64,000 nt of DNA from Domibacillus tundrae (GCF_000970675.1 NZ_LAJA01000001.1:558001-622000), one strand, 5' to 3'; shown: positions 1 to 8,900, numbered from the stretch's first letter. Notes: a model not told the origin generated them from the sequence alone. Translations and numbers: made by a program.

Positions 1-1
1 T

Positions 2-418
2 TTGCCTGTTGGGTATTACCCGAATGATGATCGGGCGTCTTCATATAAGCTAAAAGCAGACACTGGTCATTCGTATGCCCATCACTTGTTTATTGAGCAA
101 AGCCTGCAGCACACTAAACCGGGCGGCCAGCTGTTTTTCATCATTCCAAACGGTCTTTTTGAATCACCGGAAGCGAAAAAGCTGCAGTCCTTTTTAATAG
201 AAGAAGCGTATATTGAAGGTGTGATTCAGCTGCCGGCAACGCTTTTTAAAAACAAGCAGGCGGAGAAAAGCATCTTAATGATCCGCAAAAAAGCGCCAGG
301 TGTAAAAAAGCCGAAAGAAGTACTGTTAGCATCCATGCCATCATTAACGGATAAAAAAGCAACAGCAGCGATCGTCCGAAAAATTGATCACTGGTTCAGC
401 GAACATCAGAAAGGATGA
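2..418 (+). CDS. ytxK: Class I SAM-dependent methyltransferase, YtxK type, C-terminal part (cut by window edge)
   Basis: The 5' part lies outside the window; the reading frame is open from the first base. The visible piece begins with LPVGYYPND, which matches the NPPY-like motif region of the N6-adenine-type methyltransferase fold found in YtxK. The C-terminal part (NGLFESPEAKKLQSFL, then GVIQLPATLFKN) is typical of HsdM-like methyltransferases, in which the strand after the catalytic motif supports the active site. The substrate of YtxK is not known. The stop overlaps the next gene's start (ATGA), so the two are probably co-translated. The family call is firm; the role in the cell is not. 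Confidence 0.8.
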   Translation: MPVGYYPNDDRASSYKLKADTGHSYAHHLFIEQSLQHTKPGGQLFFIIPNGLFESPEAKKLQSFLIEEAYIEGVIQLPATLFKNKQAEKSILMIRKKAPGVKKPKEVLLASMPSLTDKKATAAIVRKIDHWFSEHQKG

Positions 419-1248
419 CAGCGATGTGGACAAAACGAGACCACTCGTATTGGAATCAGCTGATGGATTGGGAGCAGCAGCTGGTTTCAAATCGGGACAA
501 TGAAACGGAGGAGAATGATGCCCTCAACCGGATCACAGCCTCAATGCCGGATGATATGCAGGATCGATTTTTTATGCAGGTGGATCAATCAATAGAATGG
601 ATTCATTCGTTTTTGCAAAAAGAGAGGCTGCAAACAGAAATGAGAAATCGAATATTCGCGACAGCCCGGATCTTTCGCGAAGATATTGAAACGGTAGAGC
701 AGATGCGCAGTCTTACAATCGACCAGCTTCATTACATAAGCCGTCAACAAGCTTCAAGAAATCATGCAGCCGCCGCAGTCCAGGGAGCTATCACAGGAAC
801 AGGCAGTTTGGTGCCGATAGCCGCAGATCTTCTTTCTATGACGGCTATTGGGCTGCATGCGATTCAAACAAACGCCCTTTCCTATGGTTTTGATCCAAGT
901 CATCCGGTTGAAAAAGAGAACATCCTTCATCTCTTTCATGCCTCTTTGCTTCCGGATCACCTGAAAGCAGATGGATGGGCACAGCTTATCACAGAAGTAG
1001 AAGAAGGAATTGCTTATAGTTCTGATGACAGCTGGGCGATGGATGAAACGATGCTTCAGGAACCATTGCGTCACGTATTGAAGCTGGCAGCTGTTCGAAC
1101 ATTGCGTCATCAAACCTTATCGGGCGTTCCGCTTATCTCAATGGCGATTGGAGCCGGTGCCAATTATTGGGCGGTTAAACAACTGACTGCTTTTGCTGAA
1201 CGATACTATCAATATCGTTATTTGCATGAAAAAAAGAACCGGAGCTGA
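415..1248 (+). CDS. EcsC family protein
   Basis: 277 residues. The centre (about residues 117-160) has the glycine/alanine-rich EcsC-family stretch with a GAITGTGSLVPIAADL motif, followed by a second hydrophobic segment near residues 240-255 (SMAIGAGANYWAV). These segments suggest membrane association. EcsC proteins are named after the third gene of the B. subtilis ecs ABC-transporter operon, but their function is unknown and no transporter genes are next to this copy. It overlaps ytxK by four bases and ends in a terminator shared with the convergent gene downstream. In B. subtilis ackA and moaB lie between ytxK and argG; they are not here. Confidence 0.75.
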   Translation: MTAMWTKRDHSYWNQLMDWEQQLVSNRDNETEENDALNRITASMPDDMQDRFFMQVDQSIEWIHSFLQKERLQTEMRNRIFATARIFREDIETVEQMRSLTIDQLHYISRQQASRNHAAAAVQGAITGTGSLVPIAADLLSMTAIGLHAIQTNALSYGFDPSHPVEKENILHLFHASLLPDHLKADGWAQLITEVEEGIAYSSDDSWAMDETMLQEPLRHVLKLAAVRTLRHQTLSGVPLISMAIGAGANYWAVKQLTAFAERYYQYRYLHEKKNRS

Positions 1249-1268
1249 CCACCAGCCGGTTCTTTTTT
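1233..1268. terminator. Bidirectional rho-independent terminator
   Basis: Stem AAAGAACCGG paired with CCGGTTCTTT, with a T-run on the + strand and an A-run before it that gives a T-run on the - strand. It serves the EcsC gene and the convergent small gene. Confidence 0.85.
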
Positions 1269-1578
1269 ATTGGTGTATTTTTTCATTAGTATATACATCC
1301 GGTACGGTTCTGAACCAAAGCCACAAATCATTAATAACCGAGGCGAGCTCGCTAATGCCTGTATTGAGCCGGCATGATCGGTCAAAATCTTCTTCATTAT
1401 TCAAAGCGGCCTGCTTCTCATTAATATGTGTTTCTAGTTCTTGAATGCGATCCGGAATCTTCCCCCGGATCATTTCCCATTTATGCATGATCACTTGCCG
1501 TTCATCTGCGGTATACTCAAGCCATTCCCGATTGAGAGCAGGAATAGAAATGCCGAGGCGTTTATCGTACTGGAACAT
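1267..1578 (-). CDS. Conserved small hypothetical protein
   Basis: 103 residues from the ATG at 1578 (MFQYDKRLGI...), chosen because AGGTGA lies five bases upstream; a longer frame to 1623 has no ribosome binding site. I do not recognise the family. It is a soluble, charged, mostly helical protein with a likely coiled-coil stretch at about residues 40-62 (RIQELETHINEKQAALNNEE) and an aromatic C-terminal patch NDLWLWFR. It has no cysteine pair of the zinc-ribbon kind, no signal peptide and no membrane segment. It is convergent with the EcsC gene and divergent from argG. Confidence 0.6.
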   Translation of the reverse strand: MFQYDKRLGISIPALNREWLEYTADERQVIMHKWEMIRGKIPDRIQELETHINEKQAALNNEEDFDRSCRLNTGISELASVINDLWLWFRTVPDVYTNEKIHQ

Positions 1579-1702
1579 AAATTCACCTGCTTTATTCTCG
1601 TTTCTTCTATAATAGTGAAACAAATATAAAATAGCAAAACGGTCGAATATACAAGATTTCTACATAAATACACAAAAAACTGTATTTTTTTCAGAAAACC
1701 AC

Positions 1703-1731
1703 TTGAAAGGGCCTTTGGAAAATGATATTCT
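1703..1731 (+). promoter_or_regulatory. Promoter of argGH (sigma-A type)
   Basis: TTGAAA (1703-1708), 17-base spacer, TATTCT (1726-1731) with an extended TG at 1723-1724. Transcription would start near 1738, upstream of the ARG boxes. Confidence 0.75.
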
Positions 1732-1744
1732 TTATACATATTAA

Positions 1745-1779
1745 CAGAATAAAAATTAATTCGAATGAATAATTATACT
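1745..1779 (+). promoter_or_regulatory. Probable ARG boxes for ArgR/AhrC
   Basis: Two AT-rich imperfect palindromes lie just downstream of the predicted start point: CAGAATAAAAATTAA (1745-1759) and ATGAATAATTATACT (1765-1779). The second fits the ARG box pattern TGNATNNNNATNCA well, the first more loosely. Their spacing (about 20 bases, two helical turns) suits binding of an ArgR hexamer that represses argGH when arginine is plentiful. The operator role is inferred. Confidence 0.6.
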
Positions 1780-1810
1780 GGTATTTGCAATTATGAGGAG
1801 GAAATAATAG

Positions 1811-3013
1811 ATGGGTAAGAAAGTTGTTCTCGCATATTCAGGTGGTCTTGATACATCCGTCGCGATTCCGTGGCTTAAAGGAAAAGGATACGATGTTGTC
1901 GCAGTGTGCCTCGATGTCGGCGAAGGAAAAGACCTTGAATTTATTAAAAACAAAGCACTTCAAGTAGGTGCAGTTGAGAGTTACATGATCGACGCGAAAA
2001 AAGAATTTGCGGAAGATTTTGCACTGATTGCCTTGCAGGGACACACATGGTACGAAAATAAGTATCCGGTTGTATCCGCGTTATCACGTCCGCTTATTTC
2101 AAAGAAATTAGTTGAAATCGCGGAGCAGGAAAATGCAACAGCTGTGGCGCATGGCTGCACAGGGAAAGGGAATGACCAGGTTCGTTTTGAAGTAGCAATC
2201 CGTGCGTTAAACCCAGACTTGGAAGTTCTTGCACCAGTCCGTGACTGGGCTTGGTCGCGTGAAGAAGAAATCGAATATGCAAAGCAGAACAATGTGCCGG
2301 TTCCAATCGGAAAAGAAAGTCCGTTTTCGATTGACCAAAACCTATGGGGTCGTGCCAACGAGTGTGGCGCTTTAGAAGATCCTTGGGCAGCACCCCCGCT
2401 GGATGCGTATGACTTAACAGCGCATTTAGAAGATACACCGGATACACCAGATATTATCGAAATCGATTTTGAAGAAGGTGTTCCAACAGCTGTAAACGGC
2501 GAAAAAATGGAGCTTGCTGAGTTGATACTTCATTTAAATGAAGTGGCAGGCAAGCACGGGATTGGCCGTATTGACCACATTGAAAACCGTCTTATCGGCA
2601 TCAAATCACGTGAAGTGTACGAAACACCGGGCGCGACAACGCTTATTACTGCACACAAAGAGCTTGAAGACATTACACTTGTAAAAGAACTTGCTCACTT
2701 TAAGCCGGTTATCGAAAAGCGTTTAACTGAAATCATTTATGATGGTCTTTGGTTCAACCCGATTCGTGAATCACTTGTCGCTTTCTTAAAAGATACGCAG
2801 AAATATGTAACAGGTACAGTGCGTGTGAAACTCTTTAAAGGACACGCAATTGTTGAAGGAAGAAAATCGCCGTATTCATTGTATGATGAAAGCTTGGCAA
2901 CTTATTCTAAAGACGATGCGTTTGACCATGCTTCAGCGGTTGGCTTTATCAACTTATATGGTCTGCCAACAGTTGTCAGCTCGCGTGTTCATAAAGCGAA
3001 GGGGCTTAAGTAA
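1811..3013 (+). CDS. argG: Argininosuccinate synthase
   Basis: 400 residues, the usual length. It joins citrulline and aspartate with ATP to give argininosuccinate, the next-to-last step of arginine synthesis, in the cytosol. The N-terminus has the PP-loop ATP-binding motif [10 protein letters not shown] (residues 8-17). Other family signatures are [13 protein letters not shown] (about 114-126) and [12 protein letters not shown]. An AGGAGG-type site precedes the ATG at 1811. argH starts two bases after the stop, so the two form an operon behind the ARG-box promoter. Confidence 0.97.
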   Translation: MGKKVVLAYSGGLDTSVAIPWLKGKGYDVVAVCLDVGEGKDLEFIKNKALQVGAVESYMIDAKKEFAEDFALIALQGHTWYENKYPVVSALSRPLISKKLVEIAEQENATAVAHGCTGKGNDQVRFEVAIRALNPDLEVLAPVRDWAWSREEEIEYAKQNNVPVPIGKESPFSIDQNLWGRANECGALEDPWAAPPLDAYDLTAHLEDTPDTPDIIEIDFEEGVPTAVNGEKMELAELILHLNEVAGKHGIGRIDHIENRLIGIKSREVYETPGATTLITAHKELEDITLVKELAHFKPVIEKRLTEIIYDGLWFNPIRESLVAFLKDTQKYVTGTVRVKLFKGHAIVEGRKSPYSLYDESLATYSKDDAFDHASAVGFINLYGLPTVVSSRVHKAKGLK

Positions 3014-3015
3014 TC

Positions 3016-4392
3016 ATGACGAAAAAGTTATGGGGCGGTCGGTTCCAAAAATCAGCAGAAGAGTGGGTAGACGAATTCGGAGCGTCCATCTCATTTGACC
3101 AGGAGCTCGTTTTCGAAGATATCGAAGGCAGCATCGCCCACGTGACAATGCTTGGTGAAACAGGCATTTTAACAACAGAAGAAATGGATCAGATCAAGTC
3201 AGGACTTGAGGCTTTAAAGAAGAAAGTCGAAGCCGGTGAAATCGAATTTTCGGTTTCGCTTGAAGACATTCATTTAAATTTAGAAAAAGCATTGATTGAT
3301 TCGATCGGTCCAGTTGGCGGAAAGCTTCATACCGGAAGAAGCCGGAATGATCAAGTCGCAACGGATATGCATTTGTACTTGAAGAAGCAAGTCAAAGACA
3401 TTATCGGGTTAATCAGCCAGTTCCAGTCGGTTTTAGTGGAGAAAGCCGACAAACATAAAGAAACGATCGCGCCAGGCTACACGCATTTGCAGCGGGCGCA
3501 GCCAATTTCATTCGGTCATCATTTAATGACGTATTTCTGGATGCTGCAGCGCGATAAAGAACGGTATACGGAAGCGTTGAAACGAATTGATATGTCTCCG
3601 CTCGGGGCGGGGGCGCTTGCCGGCACAACGTTTCCGATTGACCGTCAGCGTTCAGCAGAGCTGCTTGGCTTTGCAGGCGTATATCAGAACAGTATGGATG
3701 CAGTAAGTGACCGCGATTTCATTCTCGAATTTTTAAGTGCATCGTCGATTTTAATGATGCATATGTCCCGTTTTGCGGAAGAGATCATTCTTTGGTCCAG
3801 CCAGGAGTTTCGCTTCATCGAGATGGATGATACGTTTTCAACCGGCTCAAGTATTATGCCGCAAAAGAAAAATCCAGACATGGCAGAGCTGATACGCGGC
3901 AAAACAGGCCGTGTATATGGCAACTTGTTCAGCCTGCTGACGATTTTAAAAGGACTGCCGCTTGCCTATAACAAAGATATGCAAGAAGATAAAGAGGGCA
4001 TGTTTGATACCGTCCATACGGTTCTCGGTTCTCTGAAAATTTTCGCCGGCATGGTCGATACAATGGCGGTGAACGAAGACCGCATGAAAGACGCTGTGCA
4101 AAATGATTTCTCCAATGCGACAGAGCTTGCGGATTACCTGGCAGCAAAAGGCATTCCGTTCCGTGAAGCGCATGAAATCACCGGCAAGCTTGTATTTACG
4201 TGCATTCAAAAAGGATGCTTCCTGCTTGATTTGTCGATCGAAGAGTTGAAAGAAGCATCGAACGTAATCGAAGAAGATATTTACGGCGTTCTATCACCGT
4301 ATGAAGCAGTCAAGAGAAGGAAGTCTCTCGGCGGCACTGGGTTTGACCAAGTCGAAAACCAAATTCAAGCGGCAAGAGAACTGCTAAAATAA
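3016..4392 (+). CDS. argH: Argininosuccinate lyase
   Basis: 458 residues. It splits argininosuccinate into arginine and fumarate. The fumarase/aspartase superfamily signature [12 protein letters not shown] is present at about residues 277-288 and carries the mobile catalytic serine loop. [13 protein letters not shown] (about 106-118) and [12 protein letters not shown] (about 154-165, with the catalytic histidine) are also intact. It is translated right behind argG. A copy of repeat family F2 begins one base after the stop codon, followed by a strong terminator. Confidence 0.97.
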   Translation: MTKKLWGGRFQKSAEEWVDEFGASISFDQELVFEDIEGSIAHVTMLGETGILTTEEMDQIKSGLEALKKKVEAGEIEFSVSLEDIHLNLEKALIDSIGPVGGKLHTGRSRNDQVATDMHLYLKKQVKDIIGLISQFQSVLVEKADKHKETIAPGYTHLQRAQPISFGHHLMTYFWMLQRDKERYTEALKRIDMSPLGAGALAGTTFPIDRQRSAELLGFAGVYQNSMDAVSDRDFILEFLSASSILMMHMSRFAEEIILWSSQEFRFIEMDDTFSTGSSIMPQKKNPDMAELIRGKTGRVYGNLFSLLTILKGLPLAYNKDMQEDKEGMFDTVHTVLGSLKIFAGMVDTMAVNEDRMKDAVQNDFSNATELADYLAAKGIPFREAHEITGKLVFTCIQKGCFLLDLSIEELKEASNVIEEDIYGVLSPYEAVKRRKSLGGTGFDQVENQIQAARELLK

Positions 4393-4393
4393 A

Positions 4394-4509
4394 AAAGCGT
4401 AAGGCGCCTGCTTATCGGCGACAAGCATAAGACTAGGACTGCCGGAGGCGCTTTTTGTCTCCAGAAGGGCTTGGCTTATGACCGCGAGCCGATGGAGCCT
4501 GGAGCTGGA
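4394..4509 (+). repeat. Dispersed structured repeat, family F2, copy 1
   Basis: A ~116-bp branched palindrome. The outer arms are AAGGCGCC (from 4401) and GGAGCCTGGAGCTGGA (to 4509), the middle arms CATAAG and CTTATG, and the inner hairpin GGAGGC/GCCTCC-like with a T-rich loop. It is nearly identical to the copy at 35265-35383 and shares its frame of conserved words (GACAAGCATAAGAC, GGCTTATGACC, GGAGCTGGA) with the copy at 7379-7494. It lies in the 3' untranslated region of argH. Confidence 0.85.
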
Positions 4510-4513
4510 TTAA

Positions 4514-4546
4514 CAAAAAAACCGCCAAAGAAGTGGCGGTTTTTTT
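4514..4546. terminator. Bidirectional terminator between argH and the stress protein gene
   Basis: Stem ACCGCC/GGCGGT with A-run before and T-run after; serves both convergent units. Confidence 0.85.
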
Positions 4547-4556
4547 ATGCATGCGG

Positions 4557-5006
4557 TTATTCATCGATATCATCAGTACGGACAATTAATACGTCACAGT
4601 TGGCTGCACGTGTAATATGCTCGGAAACGCTTCCAATCAAAAAACGTTCCATTGCGTTTAATCCCGTGGCACCACAGATGATCAAATCCGCTTCTACTTG
4701 TTTCGCTACATCCTTGGGGATAATTGATTTAGGAGAGCCATATTCGACAAACGTATTTACATGTGTCACACCAGCTGTTTCCGCTTCTTTTTTGTAATTA
4801 TCAAGAAGCTCGTTTCCGTACTTTGTTGCGCGTTCAGCAATAGAGCGGTCATATGCCTCGATTGCTGCAAATGAACGGGTGTCAATGACATGAACAAGAT
4901 TTAACGAAGCACCATTTCGTTTTGCAATTTGGACAGATTTTTTAAAGGCCCATTCCGCTTCTTTTGATCCGTCAACGGCTACTAATACGTGCTTATACTT
5001 TAACAT
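4557..5006 (-). CDS. Universal stress protein, UspA family, ATP-binding type
   Basis: 149 residues, a single Usp domain. The start MLKYKHVLVAVDGSKEAEWA contains the first strand and the conserved VAVDGS. The ATP-binding signature G-2x-G-9x-G-S is seen near the C-terminus as GATGLNAMERFLIGS, followed by the family motif CDVLIVR. It therefore belongs to the nucleotide-binding (MJ0577-like) branch. A G-rich ribosome binding site precedes the ATG. It is convergent to argH and divergent to ytkL. Proteins of this family act in stress and starvation survival; the exact role is unknown. Confidence 0.9.
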   Translation of the reverse strand: MLKYKHVLVAVDGSKEAEWAFKKSVQIAKRNGASLNLVHVIDTRSFAAIEAYDRSIAERATKYGNELLDNYKKEAETAGVTHVNTFVEYGSPKSIIPKDVAKQVEADLIICGATGLNAMERFLIGSVSEHITRAANCDVLIVRTDDIDE

Positions 5007-5160
5007 AAGCCATTCCCCCCCTTATACCTTCATTTTACAGCAAAAGCATCAAATAAAAAGTGATAAGTCTAACATTTCTGAAAGTTTTACCAGAAAGGTT
5101 TAAATGGTTTGTAAGGAGGGGAAAGTTATGTGATGCAATACAAAAGGAAGGGGTCGAAAT

Positions 5161-5841
5161 ATGAAAGTATCTTATCACGGACATTCAATTGTTAAAATTG
5201 AATCAAATGGAAAAACAGTTTTGGTCGATCCGTTTATTAACGGAAACGAATTGACGGATTTAAAAGCAGACGAACAAAATCCTGACTTTATCGTGCTGAC
5301 GCATGGACATGGCGACCACGTAGGCGATACGCTCGAGATTGCCAAGCGAAGCGGTGCCCTTGTCATTGCCGTGAATGAGCTGGCGCTTTATTTGCAGCAC
5401 CAAGGTGTTAATGCGCATCCTATGCACATAGGCGGCAGCCGTGAGTTTGAATTTGGGAAAATTAAATTTACACAGGCGTTTCACGGCTCTGGTCTTCAGC
5501 AGGAAGACGGAACGTTTTTATACATGGGTATGCCGGCTGGGGTTCTCATCATGAATGAAGGGAAAACCGTCTATCATGCAGGTGATACCGGATTATTTTC
5601 CGACATGAAATTAATTGCTGCACGTCATCCAATCGATTTGGCTTTTTTGCCAATCGGCGATAACTTTACAATGGGACCGGACGACGCGGCGATTGCGGCG
5701 GAATTTTTGCAGGCGAAAACAGTTGTGCCGATTCATTACGATACGTTCCCGCCAATTAAGCAAAATCCGGAAGACTTCACGTCGAAAGTGAAAAACGGCA
5801 GCGGCAAAGTGATGAATCCCGGAGATGTGATTGAATTATAA
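5161..5841 (+). CDS. ytkL: Metal-dependent hydrolase, metallo-beta-lactamase fold (UPF0173)
   Basis: 226 residues, as in B. subtilis YtkL. The metal-binding motif [10 protein letters not shown] (about residues 48-57) gives the HxHxDH signature, with further ligands in [10 protein letters not shown] (about 138-147) and VPIHYDTFP near the C-terminus. The start MKVSYHGHS is typical of the family. The substrate is unknown. AAGGAAGGGG-type bases precede the ATG. It is followed by its own terminator and then ytoI on the same strand. Confidence 0.9.
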   Translation: MKVSYHGHSIVKIESNGKTVLVDPFINGNELTDLKADEQNPDFIVLTHGHGDHVGDTLEIAKRSGALVIAVNELALYLQHQGVNAHPMHIGGSREFEFGKIKFTQAFHGSGLQQEDGTFLYMGMPAGVLIMNEGKTVYHAGDTGLFSDMKLIAARHPIDLAFLPIGDNFTMGPDDAAIAAEFLQAKTVVPIHYDTFPPIKQNPEDFTSKVKNGSGKVMNPGDVIEL

Positions 5842-5879
5842 AAGCGGAGCTGTCTCAATTGAGGCGGCTTCTTTTTTTT
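5842..5879 (+). terminator. Terminator after ytkL
   Basis: AGCTGTCTCAATT pairs with AATTGAGGCGGCT (two G-T pairs), followed by a run of eight T. Confidence 0.75.
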
Positions 5880-5939
5880 CGCCTTGTTTTGGTCTATAAT
5901 TAAGAAAGGAATGAGAGCCGAAAGGGACGGGTGGAGCCA

Positions 5940-7253
5940 TTGATAACGAAACACGAACAAATTCTTCAATACATTGAGGAATTGCCGATCGGCGAAAAGA
6001 TTTCCGTCCGCCAAATTGCCAAGGCACTTTCGCTCAGTGAAGGAACGGCCTACCGGGCGATTAAAGATGCCGAGACAAAAGGAATGGTCAGCTCGATTGA
6101 GCGGGTCGGGACAATCCGGATTGAGCAAAAGAAAAAAGAAAACATTGAAAAGCTGACGTTTGCGGAAGTCGTCAATATTGTCGATGGACAAGTGCTTGGC
6201 GGACGAAACGGATTACATAAAACATTAAATAAATTTGTCATCGGCGCGATGCAGCTTGAAGCGATGATGCGCTATACAGGACCCGGTAACTTATTAATTG
6301 TCGGAAACCGGGTAAAAGCCCATGAACTTGCTCTGCAGGCTGGTGCAGCTGTTTTGATTACCGGTGGATTTGAAGCGGGCGATGACCTGAAAAAACTGGC
6401 GGATGACTTAGAGATTCCAGTTATCTCGACAAGCTACGACACGTTCACCGTTGCGGCCATGATTAACAGGGCTATTTACGATCAGCTTATCAAAAAAGAA
6501 ATCGTGCTCGTTGGTGATATTTTAACGCCGGTTGAAAGCAGTGTTTTTTTGGAGCTGGGTGATACGGTCGGGGACTGGCTTGATAAAAACAGAGAAACAT
6601 CGCATAGCCGATTTCCAGTCGTTGATGAACATTTAAAGGTATTTGGCATGGTGACAGCGAAAGATATAATGGGAAGCGGGCGGGAAATGCTCGTTGATAA
6701 AGTGATGACGAAGCATCCGATTACGGTTACGCTTAAAACGAGTGTTGCTTCGGCTGCGCATATGATGATTTGGGAAGGAATTGAATTGCTGCCAGTCATT
6801 GATGAGCAAAACCGCTTGCAAGGGATCGTCAGCCGACAGGACGTCATGAAAGCGATGCAGATGGCGCAGCGTCAGCCTCAAGCGGCCGAAACGCTCGATG
6901 ATACGATCGCCAAACAGCTTATTTTGCCGGAAGACCAGGAAGCGGGCAGCGGCTATCAATTTGACGTAACCCCGCAAATGACCAATCAGCTCGGCACCAT
7001 TTCATACGGTGTTTTTACAACGATTGTCACGGAAGCGGCAAATCGGGCATTGCGCGCCCATAAACGCGGCGATCTCGTCGTTGAAAATATTACAATCTAT
7101 TTTTTAAAGCCGGTTCAAATGGAATCAACACTTACTATTTTTCCAAAAGTACTGGAGATCGGCCGTAAATTCGGGAAAGTAGATGTGGAAGTGTACAACG
7201 CGGGTGTGCTGGCAGGCAAAGTAATGATGATGTGCCAATTAATTGACCGTTAA
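5940..7253 (+). CDS. ytoI: YtoI-type regulator-like protein: HTH, DRTGG, CBS pair, hotdog domain
   Basis: 437 residues from TTG at 5940, chosen because GGTGGAG lies five bases upstream; the GTG at 5931 is part of that ribosome binding site. Order of domains: N-terminal winged helix-turn-helix (ISVRQIAKALSLSEGTAYR), a DRTGG domain (about residues 65-180), two CBS domains (about 190-310; LTPVESSVFLELGDTV and MTKHPITVTLKTSV), and a C-terminal hotdog thioesterase-like domain (about 330-435). CBS domains usually bind adenine nucleotides. The combination suggests a nucleotide- or acyl-responsive DNA-binding protein, but the target is not known. Confidence 0.88.
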   Translation: MITKHEQILQYIEELPIGEKISVRQIAKALSLSEGTAYRAIKDAETKGMVSSIERVGTIRIEQKKKENIEKLTFAEVVNIVDGQVLGGRNGLHKTLNKFVIGAMQLEAMMRYTGPGNLLIVGNRVKAHELALQAGAAVLITGGFEAGDDLKKLADDLEIPVISTSYDTFTVAAMINRAIYDQLIKKEIVLVGDILTPVESSVFLELGDTVGDWLDKNRETSHSRFPVVDEHLKVFGMVTAKDIMGSGREMLVDKVMTKHPITVTLKTSVASAAHMMIWEGIELLPVIDEQNRLQGIVSRQDVMKAMQMAQRQPQAAETLDDTIAKQLILPEDQEAGSGYQFDVTPQMTNQLGTISYGVFTTIVTEAANRALRAHKRGDLVVENITIYFLKPVQMESTLTIFPKVLEIGRKFGKVDVEVYNAGVLAGKVMMMCQLIDR

Positions 7254-7261
7254 CAACGATA

Positions 7262-7378
7262 GGATCAAAGGCTAAGAAGCACGGCATCATGCCGCAACAC
7301 CTTTGTCACCCACATCCTGTGAGCCCAAGAGCGCGGCATCATGCCGCAACACCTTTATGACCCGCATCCTGCGGGTCC
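7262..7378 (-). repeat. Dispersed structured repeat, family F1, two units in reverse orientation
   Basis: Read on the - strand this matches the 64-bp F1 unit seen before nrdR. The first unit (7262-7326) is complete: outer arms CAAAGG and CCTTTG, inner hairpin GCGGCA-TGA-TGCCG, and side hairpin CACAGGATGTG. The second (7327-7378) lacks one outer arm but keeps GCGGCA-TGA-TGCCGC and CCGCAGGATGCGG. The outer arm differs from the nrdR copies (AAATGC/GCATTT there) on both sides at once, so pairing is kept. Confidence 0.85.
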
Positions 7379-7494
7379 AAGCGCAAAGGCGGCCGTTCAG
7401 GCTCGGCAGGCATAAGACGGACCAGCGAAGGGGCGCTCTTTGCAACACAGCTGTGACGGCTTATGACCGAGGGTCTGGCCGCCTGAAGCTGGAC
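7379..7494 (+). repeat. Dispersed structured repeat, family F2, diverged copy 2
   Basis: Directly joined to the F1 copy. Outer arms AGGCGGCC (7386-7393) and GGCCGCCT (7477-7484) are perfectly complementary but differ in sequence from the AGGCGCC/GGCGCCT arms of the 35265 copy. The middle arms GGCATAAGAC / GGCTTATGACC and the tail AAGCTGGAC are conserved; the inner loop region has diverged. Confidence 0.8.
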
Positions 7495-7495
7495 A

Positions 7496-7525
7496 TAAAA
7501 AAAACAGGCTGATATGCCTGCTTTT
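7496..7525 (-). terminator. Terminator of ytpI
   Basis: On the - strand GCAGGC/GCCTG(T) stem followed by a run of eight T, just after the ytpI stop codon. Confidence 0.75.
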
Positions 7526-7532
7526 CCGTCCG

Positions 7533-7841
7533 TTATCGATCCAGTTCTTCCGCTTCCTGTCGAGCAAACGGCAAATAGTGCTTATACATTTTGAAGCCTG
7601 CAATCATACTGGCGAATCCGTATAATATAAAAACAGCCGCGACAATATAAGCGGTTGTTGTTTGCTGAATGAGCAGCGTATTGACGCCAAACATACCGAC
7701 AAACAGTCCAAGCACCATGCTGGACTTGGCAGACAGCCATTTTCGTTCCATTGGCCGACTGCTGCGGACATACTGGACTTTATAAAACAAATAAAAAATA
7801 AACGATAAAACAATAATCACGACTAAAAAGAAATTAGGCAT
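7533..7841 (-). CDS. ytpI: YtpI family membrane protein
   Basis: 102 residues from ATG at 7841 (MPNFFLVVIIVLSFIFYLFY...), with GGAGG about ten bases upstream; the frame extends further upstream without a better start. Three hydrophobic segments are visible: about residues 3-20, 43-60 and 66-87, with a charged tail ARQEAEELDR. This fits the three-helix YtpI protein of B. subtilis, which lies at the same place, before the nanoRNase gene. Its function is unknown. Here it is divergent from nrnA. Confidence 0.8.
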   Translation of the reverse strand: MPNFFLVVIIVLSFIFYLFYKVQYVRSSRPMERKWLSAKSSMVLGLFVGMFGVNTLLIQQTTTAYIVAAVFILYGFASMIAGFKMYKHYLPFARQEAEELDR

Positions 7842-7936
7842 CCAACATATTCCTCCGTTTTTCACTCTCGTTTTATTGTAACGGGAATAGCGGCGGATTT
7901 CCACTGGAAACGAGCCTATAGAGAAGGGGAAAAGAT

Positions 7937-8869
7937 TTGAAACAACACATTATCGACAAAATTAAGGAATATGACACAATCATTCTTCATCGCCATGTGC
8001 GTCCCGATCCAGATGCATACGGATCGCAGGGAGGCCTTGCGGAAATCATTAAAGCAACATTTCCTGAAAAAACAGTTTATACTGTTGGCGAAGAAGAACC
8101 AACCCTTTATTTTATGCGCCGTCTTGACCAAATTGAAGACAGTGTGTATGAAAATGCGCTTGTGATCGTATGTGACACAGCAAACCAGGCACGGATTTGT
8201 GATCAGCGCTTCAAGCTCGGAAAAGAGATCATTAAAATCGACCATCATCCAAATGAAGATCCATACGGTGATTTGCTTTGGGTCGACGTGGACGCTGCAG
8301 CGTGCAGCCAAATGATTTATGAGCTGTATAAAACGTCTGAAGGTCAGCTGAAAATGAGCGACGCCGCGGCGCGCCTCCTATATGCAGGCATTGTCAGCGA
8401 TACAGGACGGTTTTTATATTCGTCGACAACGATTGATACGATGCAGTATGCTGGCGAACTCATGCAATATGCATTTGACCGTCAGGAACTGTTTAACAAT
8501 ATGTATGAGAAAGATGCGCATGTGTTGAAATTAGAAGGCTACATTTTGCAGCATTTTGACATAGACGATTCCGGTGTTGCTGAAGTCCGTTTGACAAAAG
8601 AGCTGCTTGAAAAATTTCAAGCGACACAAGCAGAAACATCGCTTCTCGTCAGCATTTTAGGCAGTGTCAAAGGCATTCGGTCCTGGGTGTTTTTCATAGA
8701 AGAAGAGGACCAGATTCGCGTACGGTTCCGTTCAAAAGGGCCCGTTATTAATGGGCTGGCCATGAAATATGGCGGCGGCGGCCATCCGCTTGCTGCAGGT
8801 GCAAGCGTTTATTCCTGGGAAGAGGCAGATCAAGTGCTGGCCGATTTAAAAACACTTGTTGCTGAGTAA
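7937..8869 (+). CDS. nrnA: Bifunctional oligoribonuclease / pAp phosphatase NrnA
   Basis: 310 residues, TTG start with GAAGGGG upstream. DHH-DHHA1 phosphoesterase that degrades 2-5 nt RNAs from the 3' end and also splits 3'-phosphoadenosine 5'-phosphate. Manganese-binding motifs are complete: HVRPDPDAYGS (H20, D24, D26), VIVCDTAN (about 58-65) and IDHH (D102-H103-H104). The DHHA1 part ends with GGGGHPLAAGA, which binds the substrate. In B. subtilis ytrH and ytrI follow this gene; here a terminator and then dnaE follow directly. Confidence 0.95.
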   Translation: MKQHIIDKIKEYDTIILHRHVRPDPDAYGSQGGLAEIIKATFPEKTVYTVGEEEPTLYFMRRLDQIEDSVYENALVIVCDTANQARICDQRFKLGKEIIKIDHHPNEDPYGDLLWVDVDAAACSQMIYELYKTSEGQLKMSDAAARLLYAGIVSDTGRFLYSSTTIDTMQYAGELMQYAFDRQELFNNMYEKDAHVLKLEGYILQHFDIDDSGVAEVRLTKELLEKFQATQAETSLLVSILGSVKGIRSWVFFIEEEDQIRVRFRSKGPVINGLAMKYGGGGHPLAAGASVYSWEEADQVLADLKTLVAE

Positions 8870-8870
8870 T

Positions 8871-8900
8871 AAAAGGAGAATTTTTTCTCCTTTCTTTTTA
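8871..8900 (+). terminator. Terminator after nrnA
   Basis: AAAGGAGAA / TTCTCCTTT stem followed by CTTTTT, two bases after the stop codon. Confidence 0.8.

Noticed and set aside
2094-2447. Long - strand open frames inside argG, dnaE, polA and other genes
   Set aside because: They are shadows of strongly conserved genes on the + strand, without ribosome binding sites or family motifs.
4471-4797. 108-residue + strand open frame after argH
   Set aside because: It begins inside the F2 repeat, crosses the terminator and is antisense to the stress protein gene; no ribosome binding site.
5098-5123. Sigma-B-like promoter (GTTTAA, 14 bases, GGGGAA) before ytkL
   Set aside because: The -10 matches the GGGTAT pattern in only four of six positions and overlaps the purine-rich region expected near a ribosome binding site.
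6482-6847. 121-residue - strand frame within ytoI
   Set aside because: It lies over the CBS domains of ytoI, which are clearly coding on the + strand.
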